Shown: positions 27,610 to 36,507, counted from the first letter of the stretch. The stretch is DNA of 64,000 nt from Aureimonas glaciei (GCF_014643375.1 NZ_BMJJ01000001.1:186001-250000), one strand, 5' to 3'. Notes: generated from the sequence alone by a model not told the origin. Program-made: numbers and translations.

Positions 27610-30282
27610 CTACTTTTTCTCCGGCTCCGAAGCCGTGAAAGGTACGGCGGACGTGGCGACATGGACGACGCTCGAATCGTCCGCGCTCGCTTGAACCGTG
27701 AAGCCGAGCGAGCGCACGAGACGCAGCATGCTGGTGTTTTCCCTGAGAACCTCGCCCTCGACCCGGCCGATGCCGCGCTCGCGCGCATAGCGCAGGATCT
27801 CCGTCATCAGCAGCGATCCGAGTCCGGTTCCCTTGAGATCCGAGCGCACCATCACCGCGAATTCGCCTTTGTCGTTGTCGGGCGCGGCGATCAGCCGGAC
27901 GACGCCGCTGATGTCGGCGCTCCCTGGCTCCAGGGCCACGAAGGCCATCTCGCGGTCGTAGTCGACCTGCGTCAGCCGGGCGGCGAAGGAATGGCCGAAA
28001 TCGCTGCGCGGCGCGAAGAAGCGCAACCGCACGTCGTCGCGCGAAGAACGCTGGAGCATGTCGACGATCGCCGCCTCGTCGTCCGGGCGGATTGGCCGGA
28101 TGTCATAGGCGATGCCGCGCTTGGTGACGGCGGCATGGGCGAGGCGGCGCGGATAGGGCCGGATCGCCGGCAGCGGCCGCACCGTCTCCGGCCGGCGCAG
28201 CACGACGCGGGCGTCGAGCGCGACGACACCCTCGGCGTCGGCGCGCAGCGGGTTGATCTCGAGCTGGGTCACCGCCGGCAGTTCGGCGGCGAGCTGCGAC
28301 AGTTTCACCAGCGTCGAGGCGACGGCCGCCAGATCCGCGCGGGGATGGTCGCGGTAGCCGGCCAGGAGCCGCGAGACGCGGGTGCGCGAGATCATGTCGC
28401 GGGCCAGGACATCGTTCAGCGGCGGCAGGCCGACGACGTGGTCGCCGATCACCTCCGCCGCCGTGCCGCCCTCGCCGAAGGAGAGCACCGGGCCGAAGAT
28501 GGCGTCCTCGGAAATGCCCAGCACCAGCTCGGTGGCGCCCCGGCGCATCATCGGCTGCACGATGAAGCCGTCTATCCGGGCCTCCGGCGCGCGTTGGCGG
28601 ACCAGATCCAGCATGTCCTCGGCCGCCTGCCGAACCATCGGCAGCGAGGCGATGGCCAGGTGCACGCCGCCGACGTCGGACTTGTGGGTGATGTCGCGCG
28701 ACAGGATCTTCAGCGCCACCGGCAGGCCGATCGCGGTCGCCGCTGCGCAGGCCTCGACCGGGGTGCGGGCGACGATGGTGCGGATGACCGGTATGGCGAA
28801 GGCCGCGAGAAGCTCGAGCGCCTCCGGGCCGGTGAGGACGAGGCGGTGCTCGGCCAGCGCCTCGGCGACGATCGCCTCGGCCCGGGCGCGGTCGATGGCA
28901 AAGCCCTCGGCGACGGGCGTCTCCATCAGGAGTTCCTGGTTGCGCCGGTACTCGTCGAGCTGGACGAAGGCGGCGATCGCCCGCTCCGGCGTCTCGTAGG
29001 TCGCAATCCGCCTGGTGTCGAAAAGCCGGCGCGGCGCCAGCGCCGAATCGCCGCCGAGCCAGCAGGTGAGGAGCGGGCGGCGCGCGACGGAGGGCGTCTC
29101 GGCGACGGCCTCGGCGGCGGCCACGCGGTCGGCGAGCGCGGTCGGGCCGTTGAGGACGAGGATGGCGTCCGCCGCGTCGCCGGCGTGGATCGCCTCGATC
29201 GCCGCGCGGTAGCGCCCGGCATCGGCGCCGGCGAGGATGTCGACCGGGTTGCCGCGGCCGCCGCGGTCGCCAGGGCCGTCGGGCCCGCCGGGGCCGAGAT
29301 CGGCGAGGCGCGCGCCGGACCGGGCCACGGCATCGGCGGCGATGACGCCGAGGCCGGCGCCATTGGTGACGATGGCGAGCCGGTTGCCGCGCACGCGCAG
29401 GCCGCTCGACAGCGTCGCCACCGCCTGGAACAGCTCATCCAGCGTATCGACGCGCAGCATGCCGGCACGGCGGAAGGCGGCGTCGTAGACGGCATCGGCG
29501 CTGGGCGCGGCGTCGCCGGGCGCCGCCGCGCCCGTGTCGCTGCCGCGGCCGGCCTTGACCACGACGACCGGCTTGGTGCGCGCCGCGATCCGGGCCGCCG
29601 ATAGGAATTTGCGCGCCGCCGTCAGCTGCTCGACATAGAGGAGGATGGTGCGGGTGTGCGGATCGGATTCGAGGAAATCGAGGAGGTCGCCGAAGTCGAC
29701 GTCGCTCATGCCGCCGAGCGAGACGACATGCGAGAAGCCGATGCCGCGCGCCGCGGCCCAGTCGAGCACCGAGGTGGCGACCACGCCCGACTGGGTGAGG
29801 AAGGCGATGGACCCTGGCAGGGGCGCGCGGGGGGCGATGCTGGCATTGAGCCCCGCCGCCGGCGACATCAGCCCGAGGCAGTTCGGCCCGACGATGCGCA
29901 GGAGATGGGGCCTGGCGGCGTCCAGCATCGCCTGGCGCAGCGCGAGCCCCGCCGCGTCGCCGTCCTCGCCGAAGCCTGAACTGATGACCACGGCGGCCCG
30001 GCAGCCGCGCCCGCCGAGCGCAGCGACGAGGCCGGGTACCTCGGCGGCCGGCGCGGCGATGACGGCGAGATCGGGCGTCAGCGGCAGGTCGGCGACGGAG
30101 GCGTAGGTCAGCACCGAGCGGATCGCTTGGCGCGCGGCGTCGACCGGCAGGATCGGCCCCTTGAAGCCGCTCTCCAGGAGATTGCGGGCCAGCACCTCGC
30201 CGATCGGCGATCCGCCGGGCGCGGGGCCGATGAGCGCGATGGCGCGGGGCTGAAACAGCGCGTCGAGATGGCGGATGGTCAC
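27610..30282 (-). CDS. Protein lysine acetyltransferase, acyl-CoA synthetase-like plus GNAT (Pat/YfiQ type)
   Basis: An 890-residue fusion. Order: CoA-binding domain (1-130), succinyl-CoA ligase-like flavodoxin domains (~145-460), ATP-grasp domain (~490-700, with LKILSRDITHKSDVGGV), C-terminal GNAT domain (~715-885, acetyl-CoA loop GTGLGSLLM). In active ADP-forming acetyl-CoA synthetases a catalytic His lies in an SHTGALAG-like segment before DAVYDAAF. Here that stretch reads APGDAAPSADAVYDAAF and has no His. The ligase part should therefore be inactive and the protein act as an acetyltransferase, as in Salmonella Pat, which controls acetyl-CoA synthetase. It stands alone in the locus. Confidence 0.9.
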   Translation of the reverse strand: MTIRHLDALFQPRAIALIGPAPGGSPIGEVLARNLLESGFKGPILPVDAARQAIRSVLTYASVADLPLTPDLAVIAAPAAEVPGLVAALGGRGCRAAVVISSGFGEDGDAAGLALRQAMLDAARPHLLRIVGPNCLGLMSPAAGLNASIAPRAPLPGSIAFLTQSGVVATSVLDWAAARGIGFSHVVSLGGMSDVDFGDLLDFLESDPHTRTILLYVEQLTAARKFLSAARIAARTKPVVVVKAGRGSDTGAAAPGDAAPSADAVYDAAFRRAGMLRVDTLDELFQAVATLSSGLRVRGNRLAIVTNGAGLGVIAADAVARSGARLADLGPGGPDGPGDRGGRGNPVDILAGADAGRYRAAIEAIHAGDAADAILVLNGPTALADRVAAAEAVAETPSVARRPLLTCWLGGDSALAPRRLFDTRRIATYETPERAIAAFVQLDEYRRNQELLMETPVAEGFAIDRARAEAIVAEALAEHRLVLTGPEALELLAAFAIPVIRTIVARTPVEACAAATAIGLPVALKILSRDITHKSDVGGVHLAIASLPMVRQAAEDMLDLVRQRAPEARIDGFIVQPMMRRGATELVLGISEDAIFGPVLSFGEGGTAAEVIGDHVVGLPPLNDVLARDMISRTRVSRLLAGYRDHPRADLAAVASTLVKLSQLAAELPAVTQLEINPLRADAEGVVALDARVVLRRPETVRPLPAIRPYPRRLAHAAVTKRGIAYDIRPIRPDDEAAIVDMLQRSSRDDVRLRFFAPRSDFGHSFAARLTQVDYDREMAFVALEPGSADISGVVRLIAAPDNDKGEFAVMVRSDLKGTGLGSLLMTEILRYARERGIGRVEGEVLRENTSMLRLVRSLGFTVQASADDSSVVHVATSAVPFTASEPEKK

Positions 30283-30470
30283 CGCGGCTCCTTTTTTCGC
30301 CCCTTCGCCGGGGTCTCCCGCAAGGTCGCCACCTTGCTGTGGAAAGCAAGCCCCAGGTCATCCCCGGCATGCGAGGGAGAGCCGGACGCAAGCGCGGTGC
30401 GGTGCCGGATCGCTGGACCGCCCGGCCGATCGGGACGGCCGCAGGCTTCGCTCAAGCCGGTGCATTCATC

Positions 30471-30485
30471 TTAACGCCTTATTAA
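30471..30485. promoter_or_regulatory. CtrA-type binding site upstream of minCDE
   Basis: TTAACGCCTTATTAA is an exact TTAA-N7-TTAA match to the CtrA cell-cycle regulator consensus. It is 45 bases before the minC start, in an AT-rich island. A further lone TTAACC half-site lies just before the start codon. Confidence 0.75.
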
Positions 30486-30529
30486 CGACGCAGCCCTTAG
30501 ATCGACATGGAAACCAAGAATTAACCAAT

Positions 30530-31261
30530 ATGACCGAAGCCTTAACCATGATCAAACCGGTTCGCCTGCGTGGCCGCTCCTTCCTGGCGCTGGTGCTGTC
30601 GCCGGAACTCCCCTTCCGCGACTGGCTGGCCAGCCTCGACGATCTGGCCGCCCGCTCGACCGGTTTTTTCCTGGGTCGGCCGATCGTCCTGGACGTCGCC
30701 GGGCTGAAGATCACCAAGGAGGATCTCTCCGGGCTGATCGCGCAGCTCGCCAGCCGCAACGTGCGCATCATGGGCATCGAGGGCGCGGCGTCCTCGCTGC
30801 TCGGCCCTGGCATGCCGCCGGAAATGCGCGGCGGCCGGGCTGCCGGCGACATCGTCCCGGACGAGACGCCGACCGAGGCCGATGCCGGAAAGCCGCAGGT
30901 CGTGGGCTCGCCCCCGATCGTGCCGGTGCTGCAGGGCTCGCTGGTGATCGATTCGCCGGTGCGCTCGGGCCAGTCGATCGTCTTTCCGGAAGGTGACGTC
31001 ACCATACTCGGCTCGGTCGCCTCCGGGGCCGAGGTCATCGCTGGCGGCTCGATCCACGTCTACGGCTCGCTGCGCGGCCGGGCGCTCGCCGGTTCCGCCG
31101 GCCAGCCCACCGCGCGCATCTTCTGCCGCAAGCTCGAGGCCGAGCTGATCGCCATCGACGGCCTCTACAAGACCGCCGAGGACATCGAGGCGCGCTTCAT
31201 CGGCCAGTCCGTGCAGGCCTGGCTCGACGGCGACGAGTTGAAGACCGTAGCTCTCGGCTGA
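30530..31261 (+). CDS. minC: Septum site-determining protein MinC
   Basis: Inhibitor of FtsZ ring assembly away from mid-cell. 243 residues: the N-terminal domain (~1-100) contains RLRGRSFLALVLSPELPF. A Pro/Asp-rich linker (~100-140) follows, then the beta-helical C-terminal domain (VLQGSLVIDSPVRSGQSIVFPEGDVTILGSVASGAEVIAGGSIHVYGSLRGRA), which binds MinD. The start at 30530 gives MTEALTMIKPV; an ATG at 30548 is possible. No strong ribosome site. First gene of minCDE. Confidence 0.94.
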   Translation: MTEALTMIKPVRLRGRSFLALVLSPELPFRDWLASLDDLAARSTGFFLGRPIVLDVAGLKITKEDLSGLIAQLASRNVRIMGIEGAASSLLGPGMPPEMRGGRAAGDIVPDETPTEADAGKPQVVGSPPIVPVLQGSLVIDSPVRSGQSIVFPEGDVTILGSVASGAEVIAGGSIHVYGSLRGRALAGSAGQPTARIFCRKLEAELIAIDGLYKTAEDIEARFIGQSVQAWLDGDELKTVALG

Positions 31262-31290
31262 CACGAATTCGAACGAACAAGGATATCCAA

Positions 31291-32106
31291 ATGGCCAGAG
31301 TGATGGTGGTGACGTCGGGCAAGGGCGGGGTCGGCAAGACGACGTCGACGGCGGCCCTCGGGGCGGCGCTGGCGCAGGGCGGACAGAACGTCGTCGTCGT
31401 CGATTTCGACGTCGGCCTGCGCAATCTCGACCTCGTGATGGGCGCCGAGCGCCGCGTCGTCTACGACCTGATCAACGTCGTCCAGGGCGACGCAAAACTG
31501 TCGCAGGCGCTCATCCGCGACAAACGCATCGACACGCTGTCGCTGCTGCCGGCCTCGCAGACCCGCGACAAGGACAACCTCACCACCGAGGGCGTCGACC
31601 GTGTCATGGCCGAACTGCGCGAGCGCTTCGACTGGGTGATCTGCGACAGCCCGGCCGGCATCGAGCGCGGCGCGACGCTCGCCATGCGCCATGCCGACGT
31701 CGCCGTCGTCGTGACCAATCCGGAAGTCTCCTCGGTGCGCGATTCCGACCGCATCATCGGCATTCTCGACGCCAAGACGCTGAAGGCCGAGCGCGGCGAG
31801 CGGATGGAGAAGCACCTTCTCCTCACCCGTTACGACGTCGCCCGCGCCGAGCGCGGCGACATGCTGAAGGTCGAGGACGTCCTGGAGATCCTGTCGATCC
31901 CGCTCCTCGGCATCATCCCGGAAAGCCCGGAAGTGCTGCGCGCCTCCAACACCGGCACGCCGGTGACGCTGAGCGACGCCACCAGCGCGCCGGCCCGGGC
32001 CTATATGGACGCGGCACGGCGCCTGAACGGCGCCGACATCCCGATGACCATTCCCGGCGACCGCAAGGGCCTCCTCGGCCGGCTGTTTGGTAGGAGGGCG
32101 GCATGA
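31291..32106 (+). CDS. minD: Septum site-determining ATPase MinD
   Basis: A 271-residue deviant Walker ATPase that carries MinC to the membrane. The motif [10 protein letters not shown] is at residues ~11-20, Walker [13 protein letters not shown], and [12 protein letters not shown] follows. The C-terminal amphipathic targeting helix is [19 protein letters not shown] precedes the ATG. It lies 29 bases after minC and overlaps minE by four bases. Confidence 0.97.
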   Translation: MARVMVVTSGKGGVGKTTSTAALGAALAQGGQNVVVVDFDVGLRNLDLVMGAERRVVYDLINVVQGDAKLSQALIRDKRIDTLSLLPASQTRDKDNLTTEGVDRVMAELRERFDWVICDSPAGIERGATLAMRHADVAVVVTNPEVSSVRDSDRIIGILDAKTLKAERGERMEKHLLLTRYDVARAERGDMLKVEDVLEILSIPLLGIIPESPEVLRASNTGTPVTLSDATSAPARAYMDAARRLNGADIPMTIPGDRKGLLGRLFGRRAA

Positions 32107-32378
32107 GCCTTTTCGGCTTCTTCAACAAGCGCTCGACCGCCCCGGCGGCGCGCGAGCGGCTGCAGGTGCTGCTCGCCCACGAGCGCGCCACCATCGGCCA
32201 GTCGGACCTCGTCGCCGTCCTGCGCGAGGAGATCCTCGCCGTCATCGCCAAGCATGTCGCCATCGACCGCGACAAGGTGAAGGTGAAGATGGAGCGCGGC
32301 GACGTCGTCTCGACGCTCGAAGTCGACATCGAGCTGCCGGACCTTGCCGCCACCAAGTCCTTCGCCGCGGCGCACTGA
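32103..32378 (+). CDS. minE: Cell division topological specificity factor MinE
   Basis: A 91-residue activator of MinD ATPase that drives its pole-to-pole movement. The N-terminal membrane/anti-MinCD segment ([28 protein letters not shown]) is followed by the dimer domain ([26 protein letters not shown]). The start overlaps the minD stop (ATGA). Confidence 0.97.
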   Translation: MSLFGFFNKRSTAPAARERLQVLLAHERATIGQSDLVAVLREEILAVIAKHVAIDRDKVKVKMERGDVVSTLEVDIELPDLAATKSFAAAH

Positions 32379-32538
32379 GCCGCGGCGTCGGGAGAGTCCG
32401 GGCTGCCGCAAGCTTGGTCCTCCACACTGAGCCATGGTCCGGAAGGGCCGTGGGCCGGCGCCGTCCTCATCGGTGCCGACGACACGCGCGCGACGGCCGA
32501 ATCATCCGGCCGTCCCGCCAGCTGAAAGGAACTGAGCG

Positions 32539-32694
32539 ATGACCAGAGCCGACCTTCTGAAGCGCCTGCAGGAAGTGCAGGACGCGCCGCAGCTCAAGGG
32601 CCGCGACGTGCGCAGCATCACCGCCATGCTCGGCATGGACGCCCTTCGCAAGCATGTCGAGGTCTGCGAGGCCGCCGCCGGCCGCAGTCACTGA
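32539..32694 (+). CDS. 51-residue ORF downstream of minE, unknown
   Basis: A small ORF with a good ribosome site (AAAGGA, eight bases before ATG) 160 bases after minE on the same strand. The product is soluble and charged (MTRADLLKRLQEVQDAPQ at the start, one Cys, ending GRSH) and looks alpha-helical. I do not recognise the family. Codon use fits the local genes. It might be a minCDE operon member or an independent small gene. Confidence 0.55.
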   Translation: MTRADLLKRLQEVQDAPQLKGRDVRSITAMLGMDALRKHVEVCEAAAGRSH

Positions 32695-33040
32695 CACCGG
32701 CGCCTGCGGGCGTCTGACAGGGCCGGCCGCTTCGGCCGGACGGCCCTCTGCGGCGGGCACAGGGCACAGCCCCTTCCGCCGCGCCCGACCTGCCGACCCG
32801 GGGCTCGCCCCCCCGGGGTGCCTTGGCCCGAGAACGGTTGCGCCGCTGTCCTGACAGGGCGGCCGCCCGCCAGGCCGACTGACGCGGGTCCCTTGCCGGA
32901 AATCCGCGCAGACCGAGAATGACAGCCGCCTTGCCGCTGCCCTGTCCCGCGACGGTCGTGCCCGCCCGCCATCGTGGTCGGCCGGCAAGCCCGGCCGCCT
33001 GAGGGCGCAAAACCCCTTTCAACTTGATCGACCGCCGGCG
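32695..33040. other. Gene-free, GC-rich stretch
   Basis: No gene supported. A GC-rich stem-loop around 32719-32746 (GGGCCGGCCG..CGGCC..GGCCC) could stop plus-strand transcription but has no T run. Confidence 0.45.
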
Positions 33041-34321
33041 TCAGCCCGCCGCGGACCGCCCGGCCACACGGTCGGCGAGGAGGGCGGCGATGAGATCGGT
33101 CTGCGAGACGATGCCGACCATCTTGCCGTTGTCGTCGACCACCGGCAGGTGGTGCAGGCCGGCATCGGTCATCACTGGCACGAGGTCGGCGATCGGCGTC
33201 TGCGACCCGACCTGAATCACCGGCGTCGTCATGATGTCGCCAATCGAGGCGCGCGGCGCGCGGCCGTGCGTGGCGGTGAGACGCAACCGGTGCCGCAGGG
33301 CAAGCCGCGGCCCGCCGGCGCCCCAGACCGCCTTCTGCAGGAGATCGCTCTGCGTCACGATGCCGAGGATGCGGGCATTGTCGTCGGTGACCGGGATTGC
33401 CCTGATATGGTGATGGCGCATCAGGTCGAAGGCCTCGCGCAGCGGCGCATCGGGCGAGATCGCGACGACGTCGCGCGACATGATGGCGCCGCAGGTCGTG
33501 TCGCCCGCCCGGCGCTGGTAGCCGCGCATTTCGGCCTGCCGCAGGATCGCCTCGAGATCGCCGCGGTCGACGTCGAGCAGCTGGTCGAACTCGGCCAGCG
33601 CCGCGTCGAGATCGGCCGGGCTGAAGCCGACGCGCGCGCTCGGCGCGGGGTCCGCGGTGTGGCGGTCGACCGGCCGGGCGGCGGGCACGTGCGGATAGGA
33701 GCGGCCGCTGGCATTGTTGAAGGCCAGCGCCGTGGCGAGCAGCAGCAGCGAATTGACGCCGACCGGCCAGAGCACGAAGCCGAAGCCGAGCGCGTGGATG
33801 GCCGGCCCGCCGAGCACCGCCGTCAGTGCGACCGCGCCGCTTGGCGGATGCACGCAGCGCAGCGTCATCATCAGGGCGATGGAGAGGGCGACGGCGACGG
33901 CCCCGGCGAGGAACGGATCGGGGATTGCGAGCGTGGCGGAAACGCCGACGAGGGCGGCGATCGTGTTGCCCCCGACGATCGACCAGGGCTGCGCGAGCGG
34001 GCTCGCCGGCACCGCGAAGAGGAGGACCGCGGACGCGCCCATCGGCGCGATCAGCAGCGGCAGTCCCGAGTCCTCGCCGAGCGCCAGGCGGCTGACGAGG
34101 CCGGTGACGAGGATGCCGAGCCCGGCGCCGAGCGCGCTGCGCAGGCGCTCGCGCACGCTGACCGGCGACAGAGAGGGAACGAGATGGGAGAAGAAGGCCA
34201 GGATCGGGCTCCCTGATGCCGGCGCCCCGCCCGGAGCCGGCCGAATCGCGGGACCCGGCTTGGCGCCTTCCGGGCATGAAGGCCGTGCCGGGTCGCGCTC
34301 TGTCAAGGCGGGCCCCGTCAC
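33041..34321 (-). CDS. HPP-family membrane protein with C-terminal CBS pair
   Basis: The HPP domain (four helices; HPPSGAVALTAVLGG carries the name-giving His-Pro-Pro) is followed by a soluble region with two CBS repeats (IMSRDVVAISPDAPLREAFDL and IMTTPVIQVGSQTPIADLV). Plant HPP proteins carry nitrite into plastids; bacterial function is unsettled. CBS pairs usually sense adenosine ligands. The start is uncertain. Similarity to the family begins near SHLVPSLSPVS (about 34190), but no ATG/GTG/TTG lies right before it. In-frame starts are GTG 34321 (used), TTG 34306 and, with AGGGAG seven bases upstream, a non-standard CTG at 34201. It shares its strand with the DUF1345 gene 74 bases upstream. 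Confidence 0.8.
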   Translation of the reverse strand: MTGPALTERDPARPSCPEGAKPGPAIRPAPGGAPASGSPILAFFSHLVPSLSPVSVRERLRSALGAGLGILVTGLVSRLALGEDSGLPLLIAPMGASAVLLFAVPASPLAQPWSIVGGNTIAALVGVSATLAIPDPFLAGAVAVALSIALMMTLRCVHPPSGAVALTAVLGGPAIHALGFGFVLWPVGVNSLLLLATALAFNNASGRSYPHVPAARPVDRHTADPAPSARVGFSPADLDAALAEFDQLLDVDRGDLEAILRQAEMRGYQRRAGDTTCGAIMSRDVVAISPDAPLREAFDLMRHHHIRAIPVTDDNARILGIVTQSDLLQKAVWGAGGPRLALRHRLRLTATHGRAPRASIGDIMTTPVIQVGSQTPIADLVPVMTDAGLHHLPVVDDNGKMVGIVSQTDLIAALLADRVAGRSAAG

Positions 34322-34395
34322 CGCCGAGTTCTGCCGCGCTCCCTTCGTCGGGGCCGATCCGGTCGCAAGCGCGTTCCCCGCAGCGTCCAAGCGGA

Positions 34396-35049
34396 TCACC
34401 TGGCGCCGACGGCGACGGCGACGTTGACGGCGAGCGCGACGAGGACGGTGTTGAAGAAGAACGACGCGACCGAATGGGCCAGCGCCACCCGGCGCATGAC
34501 GGGCGCCGTGATCGCCACGTCCGCCGTCTGCGCCGTCATGCCGATGACGAAGGAGAAGTAGAGAAAATGCCAGGAGCCCGGATCGTCCTCGCCGGGAAAG
34601 TCGAGGCCGCCGCGTTCCGTCTGGCCGTCTCCCGCCTCTGTCGGGCCGTAATAGAGGCGGCCGTAGTGTTGCGCCGCCATGGCATGCAGGCTCGCCCAGC
34701 CGAGCGGCACGTTGACGAGCGCGATCCAAAGGCCGGTGCCCTCCGGCCCGCCGCTGCGGTTGATCAGGCCGAAGATCGACACCAGGCTGAGCCCGATTGC
34801 CGCCAGCGTGAGGAGCGCGATGATGACGATACCCTCGTCCTCGGTTTGGGCGCGCTGGCGCAGGTCGTCGAGATCGTGGGTTGCGGTCATGTGCAGGAGG
34901 AGTGCGAGGTAGAGGAAGAAGAAGACGTCGCCGACGACGAGGAGCCGCAGCGTCGTCGGCAGCCCGGCCAGCGGCCACCAGGCGAGGATCGCCAGCGCGG
35001 CCGCCAGGAGAAAGCGCTTGTGATGGCGGGTATAGGGGTTGTCGAGCAT
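34396..35049 (-). CDS. DUF1345 integral membrane protein
   Basis: A 217-residue protein of family DUF1345 with about five hydrophobic helices. Family marks are a short basic N-terminus (MLDNPYTRHHKR), HDLDDLRQRAQTEDEG after helix two and the late FLYFSFVIGMTAQTADVAI segment. The function is unknown. The start at 35049 is backed by GGAG upstream; longer frames are rejected. It is likely co-transcribed with the HPP-CBS gene downstream. Confidence 0.85.
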   Translation of the reverse strand: MLDNPYTRHHKRFLLAAALAILAWWPLAGLPTTLRLLVVGDVFFFLYLALLLHMTATHDLDDLRQRAQTEDEGIVIIALLTLAAIGLSLVSIFGLINRSGGPEGTGLWIALVNVPLGWASLHAMAAQHYGRLYYGPTEAGDGQTERGGLDFPGEDDPGSWHFLYFSFVIGMTAQTADVAITAPVMRRVALAHSVASFFFNTVLVALAVNVAVAVGAR

Positions 35050-35149
35050 GCGGCGGAGCTCCAGCCGGAAAGGGCGCGGATCGTCCCGGCGACGATGCGC
35101 CGGCCGAGCGCGCTTGTCGCCGGCCAGGGTCTGGCGCCGGCCGCCCGCG

Positions 35150-35440
35150 TCAGTCGTCGTTGGTGGCGTTGAGGTCCTCGGGCCGGCGACCCTCGTCGGC
35201 AGGGCGAACACTGTACCAGCGGACACCCGGCCCGCCCGCGCCATCCTCGCCGAAGACGTCGACGCCGGCCGCGGCAAAGGCCGTCCGCAGATCGGCCAGC
35301 GCGGGATCGTGCGGCGAAGGCCGGCCCGCCTCGAAATTGGCGATGGCGGTCGGGGCGACGCCGGAAGCGGCCGACAGCTGCTCCTCGGACCAGCCGAGAA
35401 GGGCGCGCGCGGCACGGCATTGGGCGGGGGACAGGGGCAT
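35150..35440 (-). CDS. XRE-family helix-turn-helix protein
   Basis: A 96-residue one-domain regulator. The HTH covers residues ~5-60 (CRAARALLGWSEEQLSAASGVAPTAIANFEAGR). After it come LADLRTAFAAAGVDVFGEDG and a short C-terminal strand (GVRWYSV), a layout frequent in solitary alphaproteobacterial XRE proteins. No partner toxin gene adjoins it, so a plain regulator is favoured. Confidence 0.85.
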   Translation of the reverse strand: MPLSPAQCRAARALLGWSEEQLSAASGVAPTAIANFEAGRPSPHDPALADLRTAFAAAGVDVFGEDGAGGPGVRWYSVRPADEGRRPEDLNATNDD

Positions 35441-35621
35441 GGCGAGGACCGTTTGAGCTCTGGCGGATCCCCGGCAGTACCGCGTGGCGAAAGCCCCCGC
35501 AAGGCGGCCGACGGACCCTCGCCGACCCCGGCGCCGCGACCGCAGGGCTTTGAAGACGCGGAACGTCCGGCTCAGGCGCCTGGCGCCATGGTCTGCCGCC
35601 GCGGATCAGGCTGCCGAGCGG

Positions 35622-35933
35622 TCAGGCCGCGCCGACGAAGGAGTTCAGCATCGCCTGGCCGTAGCGCGCCCGCAGTTGTTCGAGGCTGACGCTCGTGCCG
35701 GCCAGGTCCGCTGCCAGCTTCTCGAAGCCGCCGCGGCCGCCGGGCACGATCACGCCGGTCGCCAGGATGTTCGCCGCATAGGCCTTGATCGCCTCGTCGC
35801 CTTCGATCCCGAGCTGTTCGGCGGCCCAGAGCCCGACGATCAGGTCGGCATGGGCGCGGCTGTAGAAGGACCGCTCCTCGCGGATGACGTAGTTTCTCTG
35901 GGCGAGTTGGGTGCGGATGGCGCTGACCTGCAT
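35622..35933 (-). CDS. DUF1476-like protein, related to the F1-ATPase zeta inhibitor
   Basis: A 103-residue helical protein. YSRAHADLIVGLWAAEQLGIEGDEAIKAYAANIL and the later GGFEKLAADLAG resemble DUF1476, whose known member is the zeta subunit that blocks the alphaproteobacterial F1-ATPase. The inhibitory N-terminus of zeta is not obvious here, so this may be a diverged paralogue. The ATG at 35933 is chosen for AGGGGA six bases upstream; GTG 35951 is the alternative. Confidence 0.65.
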   Translation of the reverse strand: MQVSAIRTQLAQRNYVIREERSFYSRAHADLIVGLWAAEQLGIEGDEAIKAYAANILATGVIVPGGRGGFEKLAADLAGTSVSLEQLRARYGQAMLNSFVGAA

Positions 35934-36111
35934 GACATTCCCCTGTTCCACTGTTGGCAGGAGAAAGATGGCAGAGGGCCGATAAGAACTCGTCCGAATT
36001 ACCCCGACAAATCGGCGGCCGGGTTTCAGAAGATATTGACGGTGACGCTGAGGAAATAAGCGAGCGTTACTATGCCGGCCTCTGGACGGTCTGCCCGAGC
36101 CCGGCCGGGTG

Positions 36112-36447
36112 TCAGGCCGCGACCTTGGACAGGGAGATCCGCTTGCGGCGCTGCGGGTTGAGCTCGGTGTCGACGGCGGCGGCGGTGCGGGACTGGTCGA
36201 ACAGCACCTCGCCCGCGGTTCCGGCGACGGTGATCAGGGAGCGCTCGTCGCATTGCGCCGCCACGATCAGGCCGAGGGCCCGCATGTGCGAGCGACCGTA
36301 GGCGAAGGCGGCGAGCGCCGCCCGCTGCTGCGGCGGCAGGCGGCCGACGACCTCCTCGATCCGCTCCTGGCTGGAGCGCAGCAGAAGGGCCAGAAGTTCC
36401 AGGGCGATGGGGCAGCTGGCTTCGTTGGGGGCATAGCGGCTGTGCAT
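36112..36447 (-). CDS. Hypothetical protein behind a CtrA-type box
   Basis: A 111-residue soluble protein that I do not recognise. It is mostly helical in the first half (ALELLALLLRSSQERIEEVVGRLPPQQRAALAAFAYGR), with strands likely around GLIVAAQCDERSLITVAGTAGEVLF, and a basic end (RRKRISLSKVAA). GAGGT lies upstream of the ATG. A TTAA-N7-TTAA box 46 bases upstream suggests cell-cycle control. Confidence 0.65.
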   Translation of the reverse strand: MHSRYAPNEASCPIALELLALLLRSSQERIEEVVGRLPPQQRAALAAFAYGRSHMRALGLIVAAQCDERSLITVAGTAGEVLFDQSRTAAAVDTELNPQRRKRISLSKVAA

Positions 36448-36492
36448 GGTGGGACCTCGCTTTGGACAGGTTCCAAAATGCCGAGAACCTGG

Positions 36493-36507
36493 TTAATGAA
36501 GCGTTAA
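36493..36507. promoter_or_regulatory. CtrA-type binding site upstream of a hypothetical gene
   Basis: TTAATGAAGCGTTAA matches TTAA-N7-TTAA exactly. It is 46 bases before the minus-strand start at 36447 and in an otherwise GC-rich region. Confidence 0.6.

Noticed and set aside
30521-30554. Second CtrA site made of two TTAACC half-sites around the minC start
   Set aside because: The half-sites are too far apart (more than seven bases) to match the consensus.
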